This document shows positions 8,403 through 16,444 of a stretch of DNA of 33,517 nucleotides, piece after piece (within the stretch, counting starts at the first letter, position 1; each line of letters starts with the position of its first letter). The translations under genes were made by a program, and so were the position numbers. The notes under the pieces are model-generated. The model made no database searches. It was not told the DNA's origin and worked only from the letters and a program-made list of their open reading frames with translations. The stretch is from positions 1-33,517 of the forward strand of contig JAEUHP010000258.1 in assembly GCA_016795295.1 (NCBI GenBank), read 5' to 3'. Origin of the DNA: Planctomycetota bacterium. GTDB lineage: Bacteria > Planctomycetota > UBA1135 > UBA2386.

Positions 8403-10619
8403 ATGCACCCGATGCACTTCATCGTGGCGGCGACCCTGACCGCGGCCGCCTGCCTTCCAGCACAAGAGCCCCAGCCACAGCGGGCTACGACCCCAGGCAA
8501 CCTGCCGTTCCCGACCGAGACCGTCTTCACCGACCACGCCCCCGATGGCACCGTCTGGGCCATGGCCGGCACCTGGAAGGCGGAGTTCGGCGCCTCCGGC
8601 ACCACCTTCGTGCCCTTCCTCGGCAGCACGGTGGCCTCGGCACCCGCCACCTTCCACGTGGGCGAAGTGACCTGCGGTGGTGTGCACCTGGCGGTCACGG
8701 CAGCCGAACCGCAACTGGCCGACCGCCGCGTGCAGTTCCAGCGCGGTGGACTGGTCGAGTTCTACGATCTCACCCCGGAGGGCATCGAACAGCAGTTCGC
8801 CTTCACCACCTTGCCGGCGCGCGGCGAACTGCGTGTCGCGCTCGAAGTGGGCACCGACTTGGCGGCCGAACCAGACGGCGCAGGCCTCTACTTCCGCGGC
8901 CCCCATGGTGGCATCCGCTACGGCGAGGCCGTGGCCATCGACGCCACTGGGGCGCGCTGCGCCGTCGCCTGCGAACGGACTGGCGATGGCCTGCAACTCG
9001 TGGTGCCGGAGTGGTTCGTGGCCAAAGCCTGCCTGCCACTCAGGATCGACCCGATGATCGGCAGCAGCACTCCCTTCGGTGCCGGCACCACCGTGCTCAG
9101 CAGCCCCGACCTCGTCTACGACGTGAGCCTGGGCGTCTACTGCGTCGCATACGAGCACGCCTTCAGCGCCACCGACCACGATGTGTTCGCCGCACGACTG
9201 GACACCCTGATGAACCTGCTCAGTGTGTCGCCGATCGACATCACGGTCCAATCCTGGAGCCGCCCCAGGGTGGCCGCACTCGGAGCCCATGACCAAGCCT
9301 GCTTCGTGGCGGAAGTCAGCACGGGAACCAGCACCTCCATCAGGCTCGGGATCCGTCGCTTCGACCTGGCAAGCACTTCGAACAACCACTCCCAGGCCAC
9401 CCTGACCGCGGGCCTCGGGGGTGACTACCTCGAACCAGTGATCGGCGGCGACAGCGGCGAGAGCAGCAGTGTGAGCTCCCTGTATCTGATCGCCAGCACT
9501 TTCCGCAACGCGTCCACGAACGACAAGAGCATCATAGTGTGGGGCTACTACCACAACGACGGGATCGTCCCCGTCGCGCCCCCAACTCCGGCGCGGAGCA
9601 TCGAACGCACCCCGACGCTCAGCAAAGTCTGTGGCGACCACAACGCAGTGGGAGCGAACGACACCGCCAGCTGGGCCATCGTGTACCGCAGCGAGGACCC
9701 AGGCAATGGCACTGGGCAGCTCCGCGTGGCGATCTGCGACCGCCATTCGGTGTCACTGCGCTCGTTCGGGGGCAGCAACAGCTTTGCGCTCGGCGGGTCC
9801 GTGATCGGCCTCGGTTCCCAATGGGCCGTGTCCTCGCCAACCGACCACCAGCTCGGTCGGCGGTTTCTCTGCGTGGAGCGGCCTGCCAGCCTGTTCCAGG
9901 CGAATGCGCCGCTGGTCGGACACCTGTTCGACCGGACGGGTGCCATCCTGCACAGCAACGCCGCGCTGGCCACGAGTGTCACCGACAATCGCCAGCCCAC
10001 CGTCGACAGCGACGGCATCCGCTTCGCGGTGGCCCACACCATCCGCCTCTCGGCGACCGATGCCGACCTGCGGTGCGCCACGTTCGGCGTGCTCGGCAAC
10101 CAGCTCGCGATGCAAGACGTCGCTTGGCCCAGTTTCAGCCTCGACTACGACGCGCAGCCGGCCCTGTGCGCCACCCGCGGGGCCCTGCGCGGCCGGTATG
10201 GACTCGCGTTCGTGCGCAGCAGTGGCAACAACCACGCGGTGCGCACCCAGGGTTATCTCGGCATCGCCGCAAGCGGCGGCATGACGACACGCGGCACCGG
10301 CTGTGGCGGTCTCGCCAGCACGAGCACCGGTCTGGCGGAACTCGGGCATGCGGTGACCGTCTCGCTGGCCGACCCTTCCGGGCTGCCCGGATTCTTGGTC
10401 GGCCTGCCGACCAACTCCCCGGTGGCTGGCTGCCCGGGCTGCAGCCAAGGCGTGACGGGCCAGGCCTTGCTCGGCGGCCAGGTGACGGTGGCGATTCCGC
10501 CCAATGCCGCGTTCGTCGGCATCACGCTGTCGGCTCAGGGGTTTCGCTTCGTTCCGTCCGGAGCTCCCTGCCTCGGACAGATACAGATCGGCAACACGCA
10601 CGACTTCACCATCCGGTGA
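8403..10619 (+). CDS. Large secreted protein with planctomycete-style C-terminal domain
   Basis: The 738-residue protein begins with a signal peptide ending in ACLPAQ. GGAG at 8397-8400 serves either the ATG at 8403 or the one at 8412, and the second has the more usual spacing. Residues about 30-220 form an N-terminal beta domain (FHVGEVTCGG, GLYFRGPHGGIRYGEAVAID). Residues 225-590 contain repeated segments with Asp/Ser-rich beta strands (FDLASTSNNHS, WAIVYRSEDPGNG) that could be a beta-propeller. The last 115 residues form a Cys-containing domain (GTGCGGL, AGCPGC, APCLGQI) ending in DFTIR. No catalytic motif is recognised. It stands alone between Sir2 and the transporter on the same strand. 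Probably a surface or periplasmic protein of unknown function. Confidence 0.7.
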   Translation: MHPMHFIVAATLTAAACLPAQEPQPQRATTPGNLPFPTETVFTDHAPDGTVWAMAGTWKAEFGASGTTFVPFLGSTVASAPATFHVGEVTCGGVHLAVTAAEPQLADRRVQFQRGGLVEFYDLTPEGIEQQFAFTTLPARGELRVALEVGTDLAAEPDGAGLYFRGPHGGIRYGEAVAIDATGARCAVACERTGDGLQLVVPEWFVAKACLPLRIDPMIGSSTPFGAGTTVLSSPDLVYDVSLGVYCVAYEHAFSATDHDVFAARLDTLMNLLSVSPIDITVQSWSRPRVAALGAHDQACFVAEVSTGTSTSIRLGIRRFDLASTSNNHSQATLTAGLGGDYLEPVIGGDSGESSSVSSLYLIASTFRNASTNDKSIIVWGYYHNDGIVPVAPPTPARSIERTPTLSKVCGDHNAVGANDTASWAIVYRSEDPGNGTGQLRVAICDRHSVSLRSFGGSNSFALGGSVIGLGSQWAVSSPTDHQLGRRFLCVERPASLFQANAPLVGHLFDRTGAILHSNAALATSVTDNRQPTVDSDGIRFAVAHTIRLSATDADLRCATFGVLGNQLAMQDVAWPSFSLDYDAQPALCATRGALRGRYGLAFVRSSGNNHAVRTQGYLGIAASGGMTTRGTGCGGLASTSTGLAELGHAVTVSLADPSGLPGFLVGLPTNSPVAGCPGCSQGVTGQALLGGQVTVAIPPNAAFVGITLSAQGFRFVPSGAPCLGQIQIGNTHDFTIR

Positions 10620-10664
10620 TGCCACTCGCAGGCACCCTGCGCCCGGGTATCCTGCACGCCCCGC

Positions 10665-12167
10665 ATGAGCGACGCCCCGGCCGAAGCTGCTACCCTGCGC
10701 CACCGCCTCGGCTTCGCCCTCGGCCCACTGCTGTTCCTGGCCCTGCTGCTGTTCCCGCTCCCCGGCCTGCCGCTGCCCGCCCAGCGCCTGTGCGCCGTGC
10801 TCGCCCTCGCCATCGTGTTCTGGGTCAGCGAAGCGATCCCGATGGCCGCCACGGCGTTGCTCTGCCCCGCCCTGTGCATCCCACTCGGCGTGGCCAGCGA
10901 CCGCGAAGTGCTGGCACCGTTCGCGCACCCGTCGATCTACCTGTTCCTCGGCAGTTTCCTGCTCGCCGAGGCGATGCGCAGCCACGGCCTCGACCGGCGC
11001 ATCGCGCTGTGGCTCTTGACCCGCCCGGTGGTGTTGCGCACCCCGTTCTCGCTGTTCGCCGCGATCGGCGTGCTCACCGCGGCCCTGTCGATGTGGATGA
11101 GCAACGTCGCGACCACCGCGATGATGCTGCCGATCGCGCGTTCGGTGCTGCAGGCCTGCCCCGAACTGGCGACCGCCAGGAACCGCACCAATCTGGTGCT
11201 GCTGGTCGCCTTCGGCGCCTCGGTCGGCGGCCTCGGCACGCCGGTCGGCACGCCGCCGAACATCATCACCATGGGCTTCCTGAAGCAGCTCACCGGCCAG
11301 CCGATCCAGTTCTTCGACTGGATGCAATGCGCGGTGCCGCTGGTGGTGCTGCTCACCGCGTTCCTGCTGTGGCTGTTCCGGCCGCACGAACGCGCGTTCG
11401 GCGATGTGCAGAGCCTGCGCGCGGTGCTGGGGGCCCAGCGACAGGCCCTCGGGCCGGTGGCACCCGGCGAACGCAATGCGGCCCTGGTGTTCGGCAGCGC
11501 CCTGTGTCTGTGGATGTGGCCGGGCCTCGTCGATTGCGGGCTGGCGCTGCTGCAGCGCCTCGCGCCGGACGCGATCGCCCCCGACACGGCGCGCTTCTGG
11601 CTCGGCACCGCGTGGCTCAAGGCGCACCTGCCCGAGGAGACCGTGGGCCTGTTCGCCGGCCTGTCCCTGTTCCTGCTGCCGACGGATTGGCGGCGCTGGC
11701 AGTTCACCCTGACCTGGCGGCAGGCGGCGCAGATCGACTGGGCGACCATCCTGCTGTTCGGTGGCGGCCTGTCGCTCGGCACGCTGATCTTCCAGACCAA
11801 GCTGGCGGCGGCGCTCGGCGACGGCATCACCGCCTGGCTCGGCCATCCCGGCCTGTGGACGCTGATCGCCGTCGGCATCGTGGCGAGTCTGGTGCTCAGC
11901 GAAGCGGCGTCGAACACCGCCTCGGCGAACGTGATGGTGCCGTTGATGCTCGCGCTGGCCCAGCAAAGCGACCTGCCCGTGGCACCGGTCGCCCTCGCCA
12001 CCGGCATCGCCTGCAGTTTCGGCTTCCTGCTGCCGGTGTCGACCGGCCCGAATGCGATGGCCTATGCCACCGGGGCCGTGCCGATCACCGCGATGATGCG
12101 CGCCGGGTTGTGGCTGGACCTGGTCGGCGGCGTCGCCATCTGGGTGCTGATGCGCCTCCTGTGGTGA
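10665..12167 (+). CDS. DASS/SLC13-family sodium:carboxylate (or anion) symporter
   Basis: The 500-residue polytopic membrane protein has about eleven hydrophobic segments. Both signature Ser-Asn-Thr-type motifs of the divalent anion:sodium symporter family are present: SNVATTAMMLP in the first half and SEAASNTASANVMVP in the second. Each contributes to the substrate and sodium sites. The stretch GLGTPVGTPPNIITMGFL is the usual re-entrant loop, and FWVSEAIPMAATAL is the family's early helix. Members import succinate, malate, citrate or sulfate with sodium across the inner membrane, and the sequence alone does not settle the substrate. Neighbours give no metabolic hint. A 7-bp hairpin lies about 33 bases after the stop. 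Confidence 0.92.
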   Translation: MSDAPAEAATLRHRLGFALGPLLFLALLLFPLPGLPLPAQRLCAVLALAIVFWVSEAIPMAATALLCPALCIPLGVASDREVLAPFAHPSIYLFLGSFLLAEAMRSHGLDRRIALWLLTRPVVLRTPFSLFAAIGVLTAALSMWMSNVATTAMMLPIARSVLQACPELATARNRTNLVLLVAFGASVGGLGTPVGTPPNIITMGFLKQLTGQPIQFFDWMQCAVPLVVLLTAFLLWLFRPHERAFGDVQSLRAVLGAQRQALGPVAPGERNAALVFGSALCLWMWPGLVDCGLALLQRLAPDAIAPDTARFWLGTAWLKAHLPEETVGLFAGLSLFLLPTDWRRWQFTLTWRQAAQIDWATILLFGGGLSLGTLIFQTKLAAALGDGITAWLGHPGLWTLIAVGIVASLVLSEAASNTASANVMVPLMLALAQQSDLPVAPVALATGIACSFGFLLPVSTGPNAMAYATGAVPITAMMRAGLWLDLVGGVAIWVLMRLLW

Positions 12168-12200
12168 TTGCGCCGCGGCGGGCAGGCATCGAGAAACCAC

Positions 12201-12220
12201 CCCGAGTCGCCCAACTCGGG
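12201..12220 (+). terminator. Hairpin after the transporter gene
   Basis: CCCGAGT (12201-12207) and ACTCGGG (12214-12220) form a perfect 7-bp stem with a 6-base loop, 33 bases after the transporter stop. No T-run follows, but the position is right for a transcript end. Confidence 0.4.
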
Positions 12221-12319
12221 CCCTCCGCGGTCGCGCCCCAGGCCGGCACTGCCACAATGCCCATGGACGACCTTGGCACCGGGGGTTTACAGACTGGTTG
12301 AGCAGGGCCATGTTGTGGT

Positions 12320-12354
12320 GGGTGCAGGTGCGATAGTTCGGCCGATCTGCACCC
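12320..12354 (+). promoter_or_regulatory. 8-bp inverted repeat in the leader of the beta-helix gene
   Basis: GGGTGCAG (12320-12327) and CTGCACCC (12347-12354) are perfect inverted repeats with a 19-base spacer, ending 30 bases before the ATG at 12385. The symmetry could be a dimeric repressor site or a leader hairpin. The sequence does not show which. Confidence 0.3.
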
Positions 12355-12384
12355 GGAACAACCCAGCCGACCCTGGACCAGACG

Positions 12385-13515
12385 ATGCAAATCCTGCCCC
12401 TTCTCCATTGGGTGCCCCTACTGCTCGCCGCTGGGAGTGCGATGGCACAGACCTACGTCGTCGACGTGAACAACGGCCCCGGCACCCACTTCACGAACCT
12501 GACCGCGGCGTTCGCCGCGGCACCGGACGGGGCCGTGCTGCGCGTGCGCGCCGGCAACTACTTCGAAGGCCCTCGGATCGACAACAAGAGCCTGACCATC
12601 CAGGGCGACCCGGGCGCGACCGTGTTTCCGCCCTTGCTGTCGAACTTCTACATCGAGAACCTGGCGCCGCACCGCGTGGTGGTGGTGCAGGGGCTGCAGC
12701 TCGGCTTCGGCCAAGCGATCCTGCCCGCGCTGCGGTGCCGCAACAACCAGGGATTGGTGTTCGTCGACGGCGTGAGTTCGGGGCAGCCTTCGGCGCTGGT
12801 CGTCGAGCAATGCGCAGGGGTCATGGTTCGCGGCTGCCAGTTCCTCGGTGTCCAGACCCATGGACTCGGTGGCGCGAGCCTGCAGCAGAGCCGCGTGGTG
12901 TTCGACGAATCGTATGTCTACGACCTGCGCATCAGCGGGGGATCCACCGAGCTGGCGAACTCGAGCGCCCTCGGCTTCAACGGCAGCTTCGGCTGGTTCA
13001 CGCAAGCCATCACGATGAATGGAGGCGAACTCCGAGTGCTTGGCGGCACCCTGCAGGCTCCGCTCTACTTCGGTGCGAACCTGGGGCAGGCCATCGTCGG
13101 CACCGGCACAGCCGTGATCGACACGGCCACCAACGTCCTGGCAGGGCTGCCCACCTACCAGCCTGGGATCCAGGTGACCAGCGTCGCAGCGCCGCGGACC
13201 AGGAGCGCACTGCCGAACGGCAGCGCGACCGTCACCACCACGCTGAACGGGCCAACCGGCAGCTTCGGCGTGCTCGCGGTGAGCCTGCGCTCACTTCCCT
13301 ACCAGCTGCTCGGGCCCGACCTGTGGTGGCTCGACGGCAGCGTGATGCAGGTGCAGGCGTTGGGCGCACTGGGCGCTGGCGGGACCCTGACTGCGTGGAC
13401 GACCCTGCCCGCAACGACGGGCTTGGCCGGCCAAGCCCTCGTTTGGCAGGGACTGACCATCGCCAGCAGTGGCGCCATGCAGCTCAGCAACCCGTCCTGG
13501 TTCGTTCTGCGCTGA
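12385..13515 (+). CDS. Secreted beta-helix-like protein of unknown function
   Basis: The 376-residue protein starts with a signal peptide ending in GSAMAQ (about residue 22). The mature start TYVVDVNNGPGTHFTNLTAAFAAAPDGA and the following AVLRVRAGNYFEG are the N-terminal cap and first rung of right-handed beta-helix (pectate-lyase-like) proteins. Further rungs carry Val/Gly/Asn-rich strands (VVVVQGLQLGFG, LVVEQCAGVMVRGCQFLGVQ). The C-terminal 110 residues (SLRSLPYQLLGPDLWW to SWFVLR) form a separate domain with the same position and style as in the 290-1483 gene. No catalytic residues can be assigned. It runs convergently into the rpoN-linked membrane protein gene. Confidence 0.7.
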   Translation: MQILPLLHWVPLLLAAGSAMAQTYVVDVNNGPGTHFTNLTAAFAAAPDGAVLRVRAGNYFEGPRIDNKSLTIQGDPGATVFPPLLSNFYIENLAPHRVVVVQGLQLGFGQAILPALRCRNNQGLVFVDGVSSGQPSALVVEQCAGVMVRGCQFLGVQTHGLGGASLQQSRVVFDESYVYDLRISGGSTELANSSALGFNGSFGWFTQAITMNGGELRVLGGTLQAPLYFGANLGQAIVGTGTAVIDTATNVLAGLPTYQPGIQVTSVAAPRTRSALPNGSATVTTTLNGPTGSFGVLAVSLRSLPYQLLGPDLWWLDGSVMQVQALGALGAGGTLTAWTTLPATTGLAGQALVWQGLTIASSGAMQLSNPSWFVLR

Positions 13516-13548
13516 TCGAGACGCGATTCGAGCCACCACCCTGAGCGG

Positions 13549-13568
13549 CTCGGCGAGCAGCGGCCGAG
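13549..13568. terminator. Weak hairpin between convergent genes
   Basis: CTCGGC (13549-13554) and GCCGAG (13563-13568) can pair around an 8-base loop in the 101-base gap between two convergent genes. It could end transcription from either side. It is short and has no T-run. Confidence 0.25.
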
Positions 13569-13616
13569 AGCTGCGGGGCGGGCCAGTCGCCAAGTCGGCC
13601 CAATCCAGAATTCGGC

Positions 13617-14231
13617 TCAGCGACGCGCCCAGACGAACGCGAATGCGGCAGACACCCCCGTCAGGCCAGCCGCGATCCCCCCGAGCACCGGGTTCTGGAC
13701 GACGAACCAGAGCCATGCCGACGCAGTGCCGCCGGTGGCGAGCAACGCGCCGGGCAACAACGTGGCGGCGAGTCCGGCGGCGGGCCGCGGCGCGGGTTTC
13801 TGCATGGCCACGGGCGTCGAGCGGGTCACCTTGGCGCCGGACAGCCCACCGTTGGCGCCGAACCCACTGCCGACCGGCGCGGCCTTGGCACCGCTGGCGG
13901 GCACCGCCGCGGTTTCGCCACCGGCGCTCCGTGCCGGGGCCGGGCGTGGCGCACCGGCTTTCGGCCGCGCCGGCAGAACCGGGGCGGGCGGGGGTGCGAC
14001 CTCGCCGAGGATCTCGGTGCCGAACTCGGACGGATCGGCGCTGCTGGAGTTCGGCAGCAGGCTGGCGACGTCGGTCTGCAACAGCTCCCAACTGCTGTCG
14101 GCGGTCGCCGCGGCGCCCCCCGCAGGCGGCGCTGCTGGCGCGGCGAACAGCAAGTCGTCGGGGGTCGCGGCCGGATCGGCTGGTTTGCCGCCGAGTTTCA
14201 CCTGGCCGTAGGCATACGGATCGTAGCTCAT
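13617..14231 (-). CDS. Pro/Ala-rich protein with C-terminal membrane hairpin, coupled to rpoN
   Basis: This 204-residue protein has a short Tyr-rich start (MSYDPYAYGQVKLGG), a long low-complexity Pro/Ala/Gly linker (about 20-150) and a C-terminal hydrophobic hairpin (about 153-200, AATLLPGALLATGG and LGGIAAGLTGVSAAF). The ATG overlaps the rpoN stop as ATGA (14228-14231), so it is translated with sigma-54. No known domain is visible. The layout of a disordered cytosolic arm on a membrane hairpin suggests a tether or scaffold. A functional link to sigma-54 is inferred only from the overlap. The reading frame is credible because of this overlap and the coherent topology, although the biased composition makes it less certain. 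Confidence 0.65.
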   Translation of the reverse strand: MSYDPYAYGQVKLGGKPADPAATPDDLLFAAPAAPPAGGAAATADSSWELLQTDVASLLPNSSSADPSEFGTEILGEVAPPPAPVLPARPKAGAPRPAPARSAGGETAAVPASGAKAAPVGSGFGANGGLSGAKVTRSTPVAMQKPAPRPAAGLAATLLPGALLATGGTASAWLWFVVQNPVLGGIAAGLTGVSAAFAFVWARR

Positions 14232-15607
14232 GGTTGCTCCTGATGACGTCGGCGCAGGTAACTCGACGGGATGCCGAGTTCTTTGCGGTACTTCGTGACG
14301 GTCCGGCGCGCCGCGTGCACCCCGGCACGCCCCAGAGCCGTGACCAAATCGTCGTCCGACAGCGGCTTCGCCTTGTCCTCTGCGGCGACCAGGTCGGCGA
14401 TGCGCTGCGCGATCGCCAACCTGCCTTGCCCAGCGGCCGGCGCACCTTCGAGCCGAGCACCGTCGAAGAAGTCCTTCAGCGCGAACAGGCCGCGTTCGGT
14501 CTGCACGTGTTTGCCGGCGATCGCCCGGCTCACCGTCGAGGTGTGCACGCCGAGCCGTTCGGCCACCACACTCATGCGCAGCGGCCGGATCGCACTCTTG
14601 CCCTGCTGCAGGAACGGCTGCTGCTCTTGCATCACCGCCCGCACCACCGCGAGCAGCGTCTCCTGGCGGTGGGCGACGGCCGAAGCCAGATCGCGGGCCG
14701 CGCGCAGCTTGGGCCGCAGGTAGTCGCGCACCTCGCGCGCCGTGGTGCGGTCGCTGGCCAACGCCGCGTAGTCGGCGCTCACCGCCACTGCGGGCACCTG
14801 GCGGTCGTCCAGCGTGACCTGGGTCGCGCCGTCGGCGAGCCGCACATAGGCGTCCGGGCGCACGGCCGGCGCCGCGTCCTTGTGGAACGCTGCCGCCGGC
14901 CGCGGCTCGAGTTCACGCACGCGCTCCAGCAGCATGCCGAGTTCGTCCACCGCCAAGCCCAGGGCCTTGGCCACTTCGGGCAGCTTGTTGCGGCCCAGGG
15001 CGTCGAGGTGCTCGCGCAGCAGCCGTTCGATCACCGGCAGGTCGGGATCGCCCTGGATCTGGGCCAGCATGGCCGCCACCGTGTCGCCGGCACCGAGCCC
15101 CTTGGGTTCGAGCTGCTGGAGTTCGTCGAGAGCCTCCTGGAGCAGCGCCAGCGGCAGGTCCAGCTCGGCGGCCAATTGTTCGAGCGGCACGGGCAGCAGG
15201 CCGCGCTCGTCCAGTTGTTCGGCCAGCTTGGCCGTGACTTCGGCGAGCAGGGCCGGGGTGTTGCGGAACGCGAGTTGCTGGCGCACGCTCTCCAGCAGGT
15301 CGTCGCTGCGGCCGGGCACGTTGGCCAGGAACGCCAACTTGCCGTCCTCGCCGTCGTCGCTGCGGCCGCTGCGGTACTCGTGGCGGTCCTGGTCGTCGCG
15401 CTCGGCGCGCGGATTGCCGGACTCCGGCGGCAGGTCAGGGGCTTCCGGCTCGTGCAGTTCGAGGGTCTCGTTCTGCAAGGCCGCCTGCTCCAGGAACTGC
15501 ACCAGGTCGGTGGTTGCGAGTTGCAACACTTCGATCGACTGCAGCATCTGCGGCAGCAGGGCGAGGCGTTGCTCCTGGCGTTGGCCGAGGCGGGCTTCGA
15601 GAGGCAT
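14228..15607 (-). CDS. rpoN: RNA polymerase sigma-54 factor
   Basis: The 459-residue protein has the complete sigma-54 layout. Region I is RLGQRQEQRLALLPQMLQSIEVLQL (6-30), the activator-interacting Gln/Leu-rich part. An acidic region II follows. The core-binding domain contains LEPKGLGAGDTVAAML and RNKLPEVAKALGL. The helix-turn-helix is SVVAERLGVHTSTVSRAI (346-363), which contacts the -12 element. The RpoN box ARRTVTKYRKELGIPSS (433-449) recognises the -24 element. Sigma-54 directs RNA polymerase to promoters that need AAA+ activators. No activator gene is in the window. At 459 residues it is near the usual 450-500. No Shine-Dalgarno is evident. Three tandem 19-bp repeats lie upstream between the gene and tRNA-Ser. 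The stop overlaps the start of a small membrane protein gene. Confidence 0.97.
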   Translation of the reverse strand: MPLEARLGQRQEQRLALLPQMLQSIEVLQLATTDLVQFLEQAALQNETLELHEPEAPDLPPESGNPRAERDDQDRHEYRSGRSDDGEDGKLAFLANVPGRSDDLLESVRQQLAFRNTPALLAEVTAKLAEQLDERGLLPVPLEQLAAELDLPLALLQEALDELQQLEPKGLGAGDTVAAMLAQIQGDPDLPVIERLLREHLDALGRNKLPEVAKALGLAVDELGMLLERVRELEPRPAAAFHKDAAPAVRPDAYVRLADGATQVTLDDRQVPAVAVSADYAALASDRTTAREVRDYLRPKLRAARDLASAVAHRQETLLAVVRAVMQEQQPFLQQGKSAIRPLRMSVVAERLGVHTSTVSRAIAGKHVQTERGLFALKDFFDGARLEGAPAAGQGRLAIAQRIADLVAAEDKAKPLSDDDLVTALGRAGVHAARRTVTKYRKELGIPSSYLRRRHQEQP

Positions 15608-15687
15608 GGACCGGAACTGGGCTCCGCAGGGGCCTTTCGGCTCGTCCCGGTGAAATCTTGAGCGCTCCGCCGGCCAGCGTCTGGTTT

Positions 15688-15744
15688 TGCGGCAGCGGAG
15701 CGGTCGTGCGGCAGCGGAGTGGGCGCGCGGCAGCGGAGTGGCGG
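15688..15744. repeat. Three tandem 19-bp repeats upstream of rpoN
   Basis: Copies begin at 15688, 15707 and 15726 and share the invariant core GCGGCAGCGGAG. They differ at one to five positions each in the remaining bases (TGCGGCAGCGGAGCGGTCG is the first copy). The array lies 81 bases before the rpoN start and 37 bases after the tRNA-Ser end, in the only non-coding space between them. A 19-bp period places the cores on nearly the same face of B-DNA every two turns, as in protein-binding arrays. A slippage origin is equally possible. Confidence 0.8.
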
Positions 15745-15774
15745 CGCAGCAGCGCAGCAGTCACACCTGCGGCG

Positions 15775-15870
<96 letters not shown>

Positions 15871-15940
15871 GCGAGGCAAACCGCCGGGGGGCGGTCGAGC
15901 CGAACAGGGGCGAGCATCGTGCCGACCCCGCCCGGCAGAA

Positions 15941-16411
15941 TCAACCCCGCTTCGCCCGAAAGAACGCCCGCAGCAACTCGGCGCTGGCGCTGGCCCCCAC
16001 CCCCTCCACCACCGTGCAGCGGTGGTTCAGGCGCGGGTCCTCGAGCAGCGTTGCCAAGGAGCGCACCGCGCCGAACTTCGGATCGCGCGCGCCGAACACC
16101 ACCTTCGCCACCCGGGCGTGCAGCAGCGCCCCGGCGCACAGGAAACACGGCTCCAGCGTGCAATAGACCACCGCGCTGGGCAGCCGCTTCTGCCCCACTG
16201 CGGCCAACGCCGCCTGCACCGCCAGCAGTTCGGCATGCGCCAGCGGCGAACGCTGCGCCTCGACCCGGTTCTGCCCTTCGCCAACCACCACCCCATCGAC
16301 CACCACCAGCGCCCCCACCGGCACCTCGTCGGCCGTGGCGGCCGCGGCGGCCAGTTCGAGACAGCGCGCCATCCAGCGCTCGTCTTCGCTTGTGGGTTGC
16401 AGCGGGCTCAT
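15941..16411 (-). CDS. tadA: tRNA-specific adenosine deaminase TadA
   Basis: The 156-residue enzyme has the zinc deaminase signature: H59-A-E61 (catalytic Glu and first zinc ligand) and P88-C89-x-x-C92 (PCFLC). It also has the family's PVGALVV strand (31-37), GQNRVE, and the C-terminal KFGAVRSLATLLEDPRLNHRCTVVEG followed by LLRAFFRAKR. TadA converts A34 to inosine in the tRNA-Arg(ACG) wobble position, so CGU, CGC and CGA are read by one tRNA. The length is typical. The start ATG at 16411 is 33 bases from the divergent GTG start of the transcarbamylase, so the two promoters must overlap or lie inside the neighbouring genes. Confidence 0.95.
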   Translation of the reverse strand: MSPLQPTSEDERWMARCLELAAAAATADEVPVGALVVVDGVVVGEGQNRVEAQRSPLAHAELLAVQAALAAVGQKRLPSAVVYCTLEPCFLCAGALLHARVAKVVFGARDPKFGAVRSLATLLEDPRLNHRCTVVEGVGASASAELLRAFFRAKRG

Positions 16412-16444
16412 CTATCGTCGCCCACTCCACCCTCTCCGGGACCC

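Noticed and set aside
6447..9746. 1099-codon open frame on the minus strand
   Set aside because: It covers the Sir2 gene, the secreted protein, MNT and the hepT relic in the wrong frame or strand. Those have clear motifs and this one has none.
12273..12290. TGGCAC-containing sequence upstream of 12385 as a sigma-54 promoter
   Set aside because: The -24 GG is present, but no GC lies at the right distance for -12. Other TGGCAC matches are inside genes.
9753..12311. 852-codon open frame on the minus strand
   Set aside because: It is antisense to the DASS transporter and the secreted protein, with only low-complexity Gln/Gly/Arg sequence.
15688..15744. The 19-bp repeats as a CRISPR array
   Set aside because: The units are directly adjacent with no spacers and there are no cas genes.
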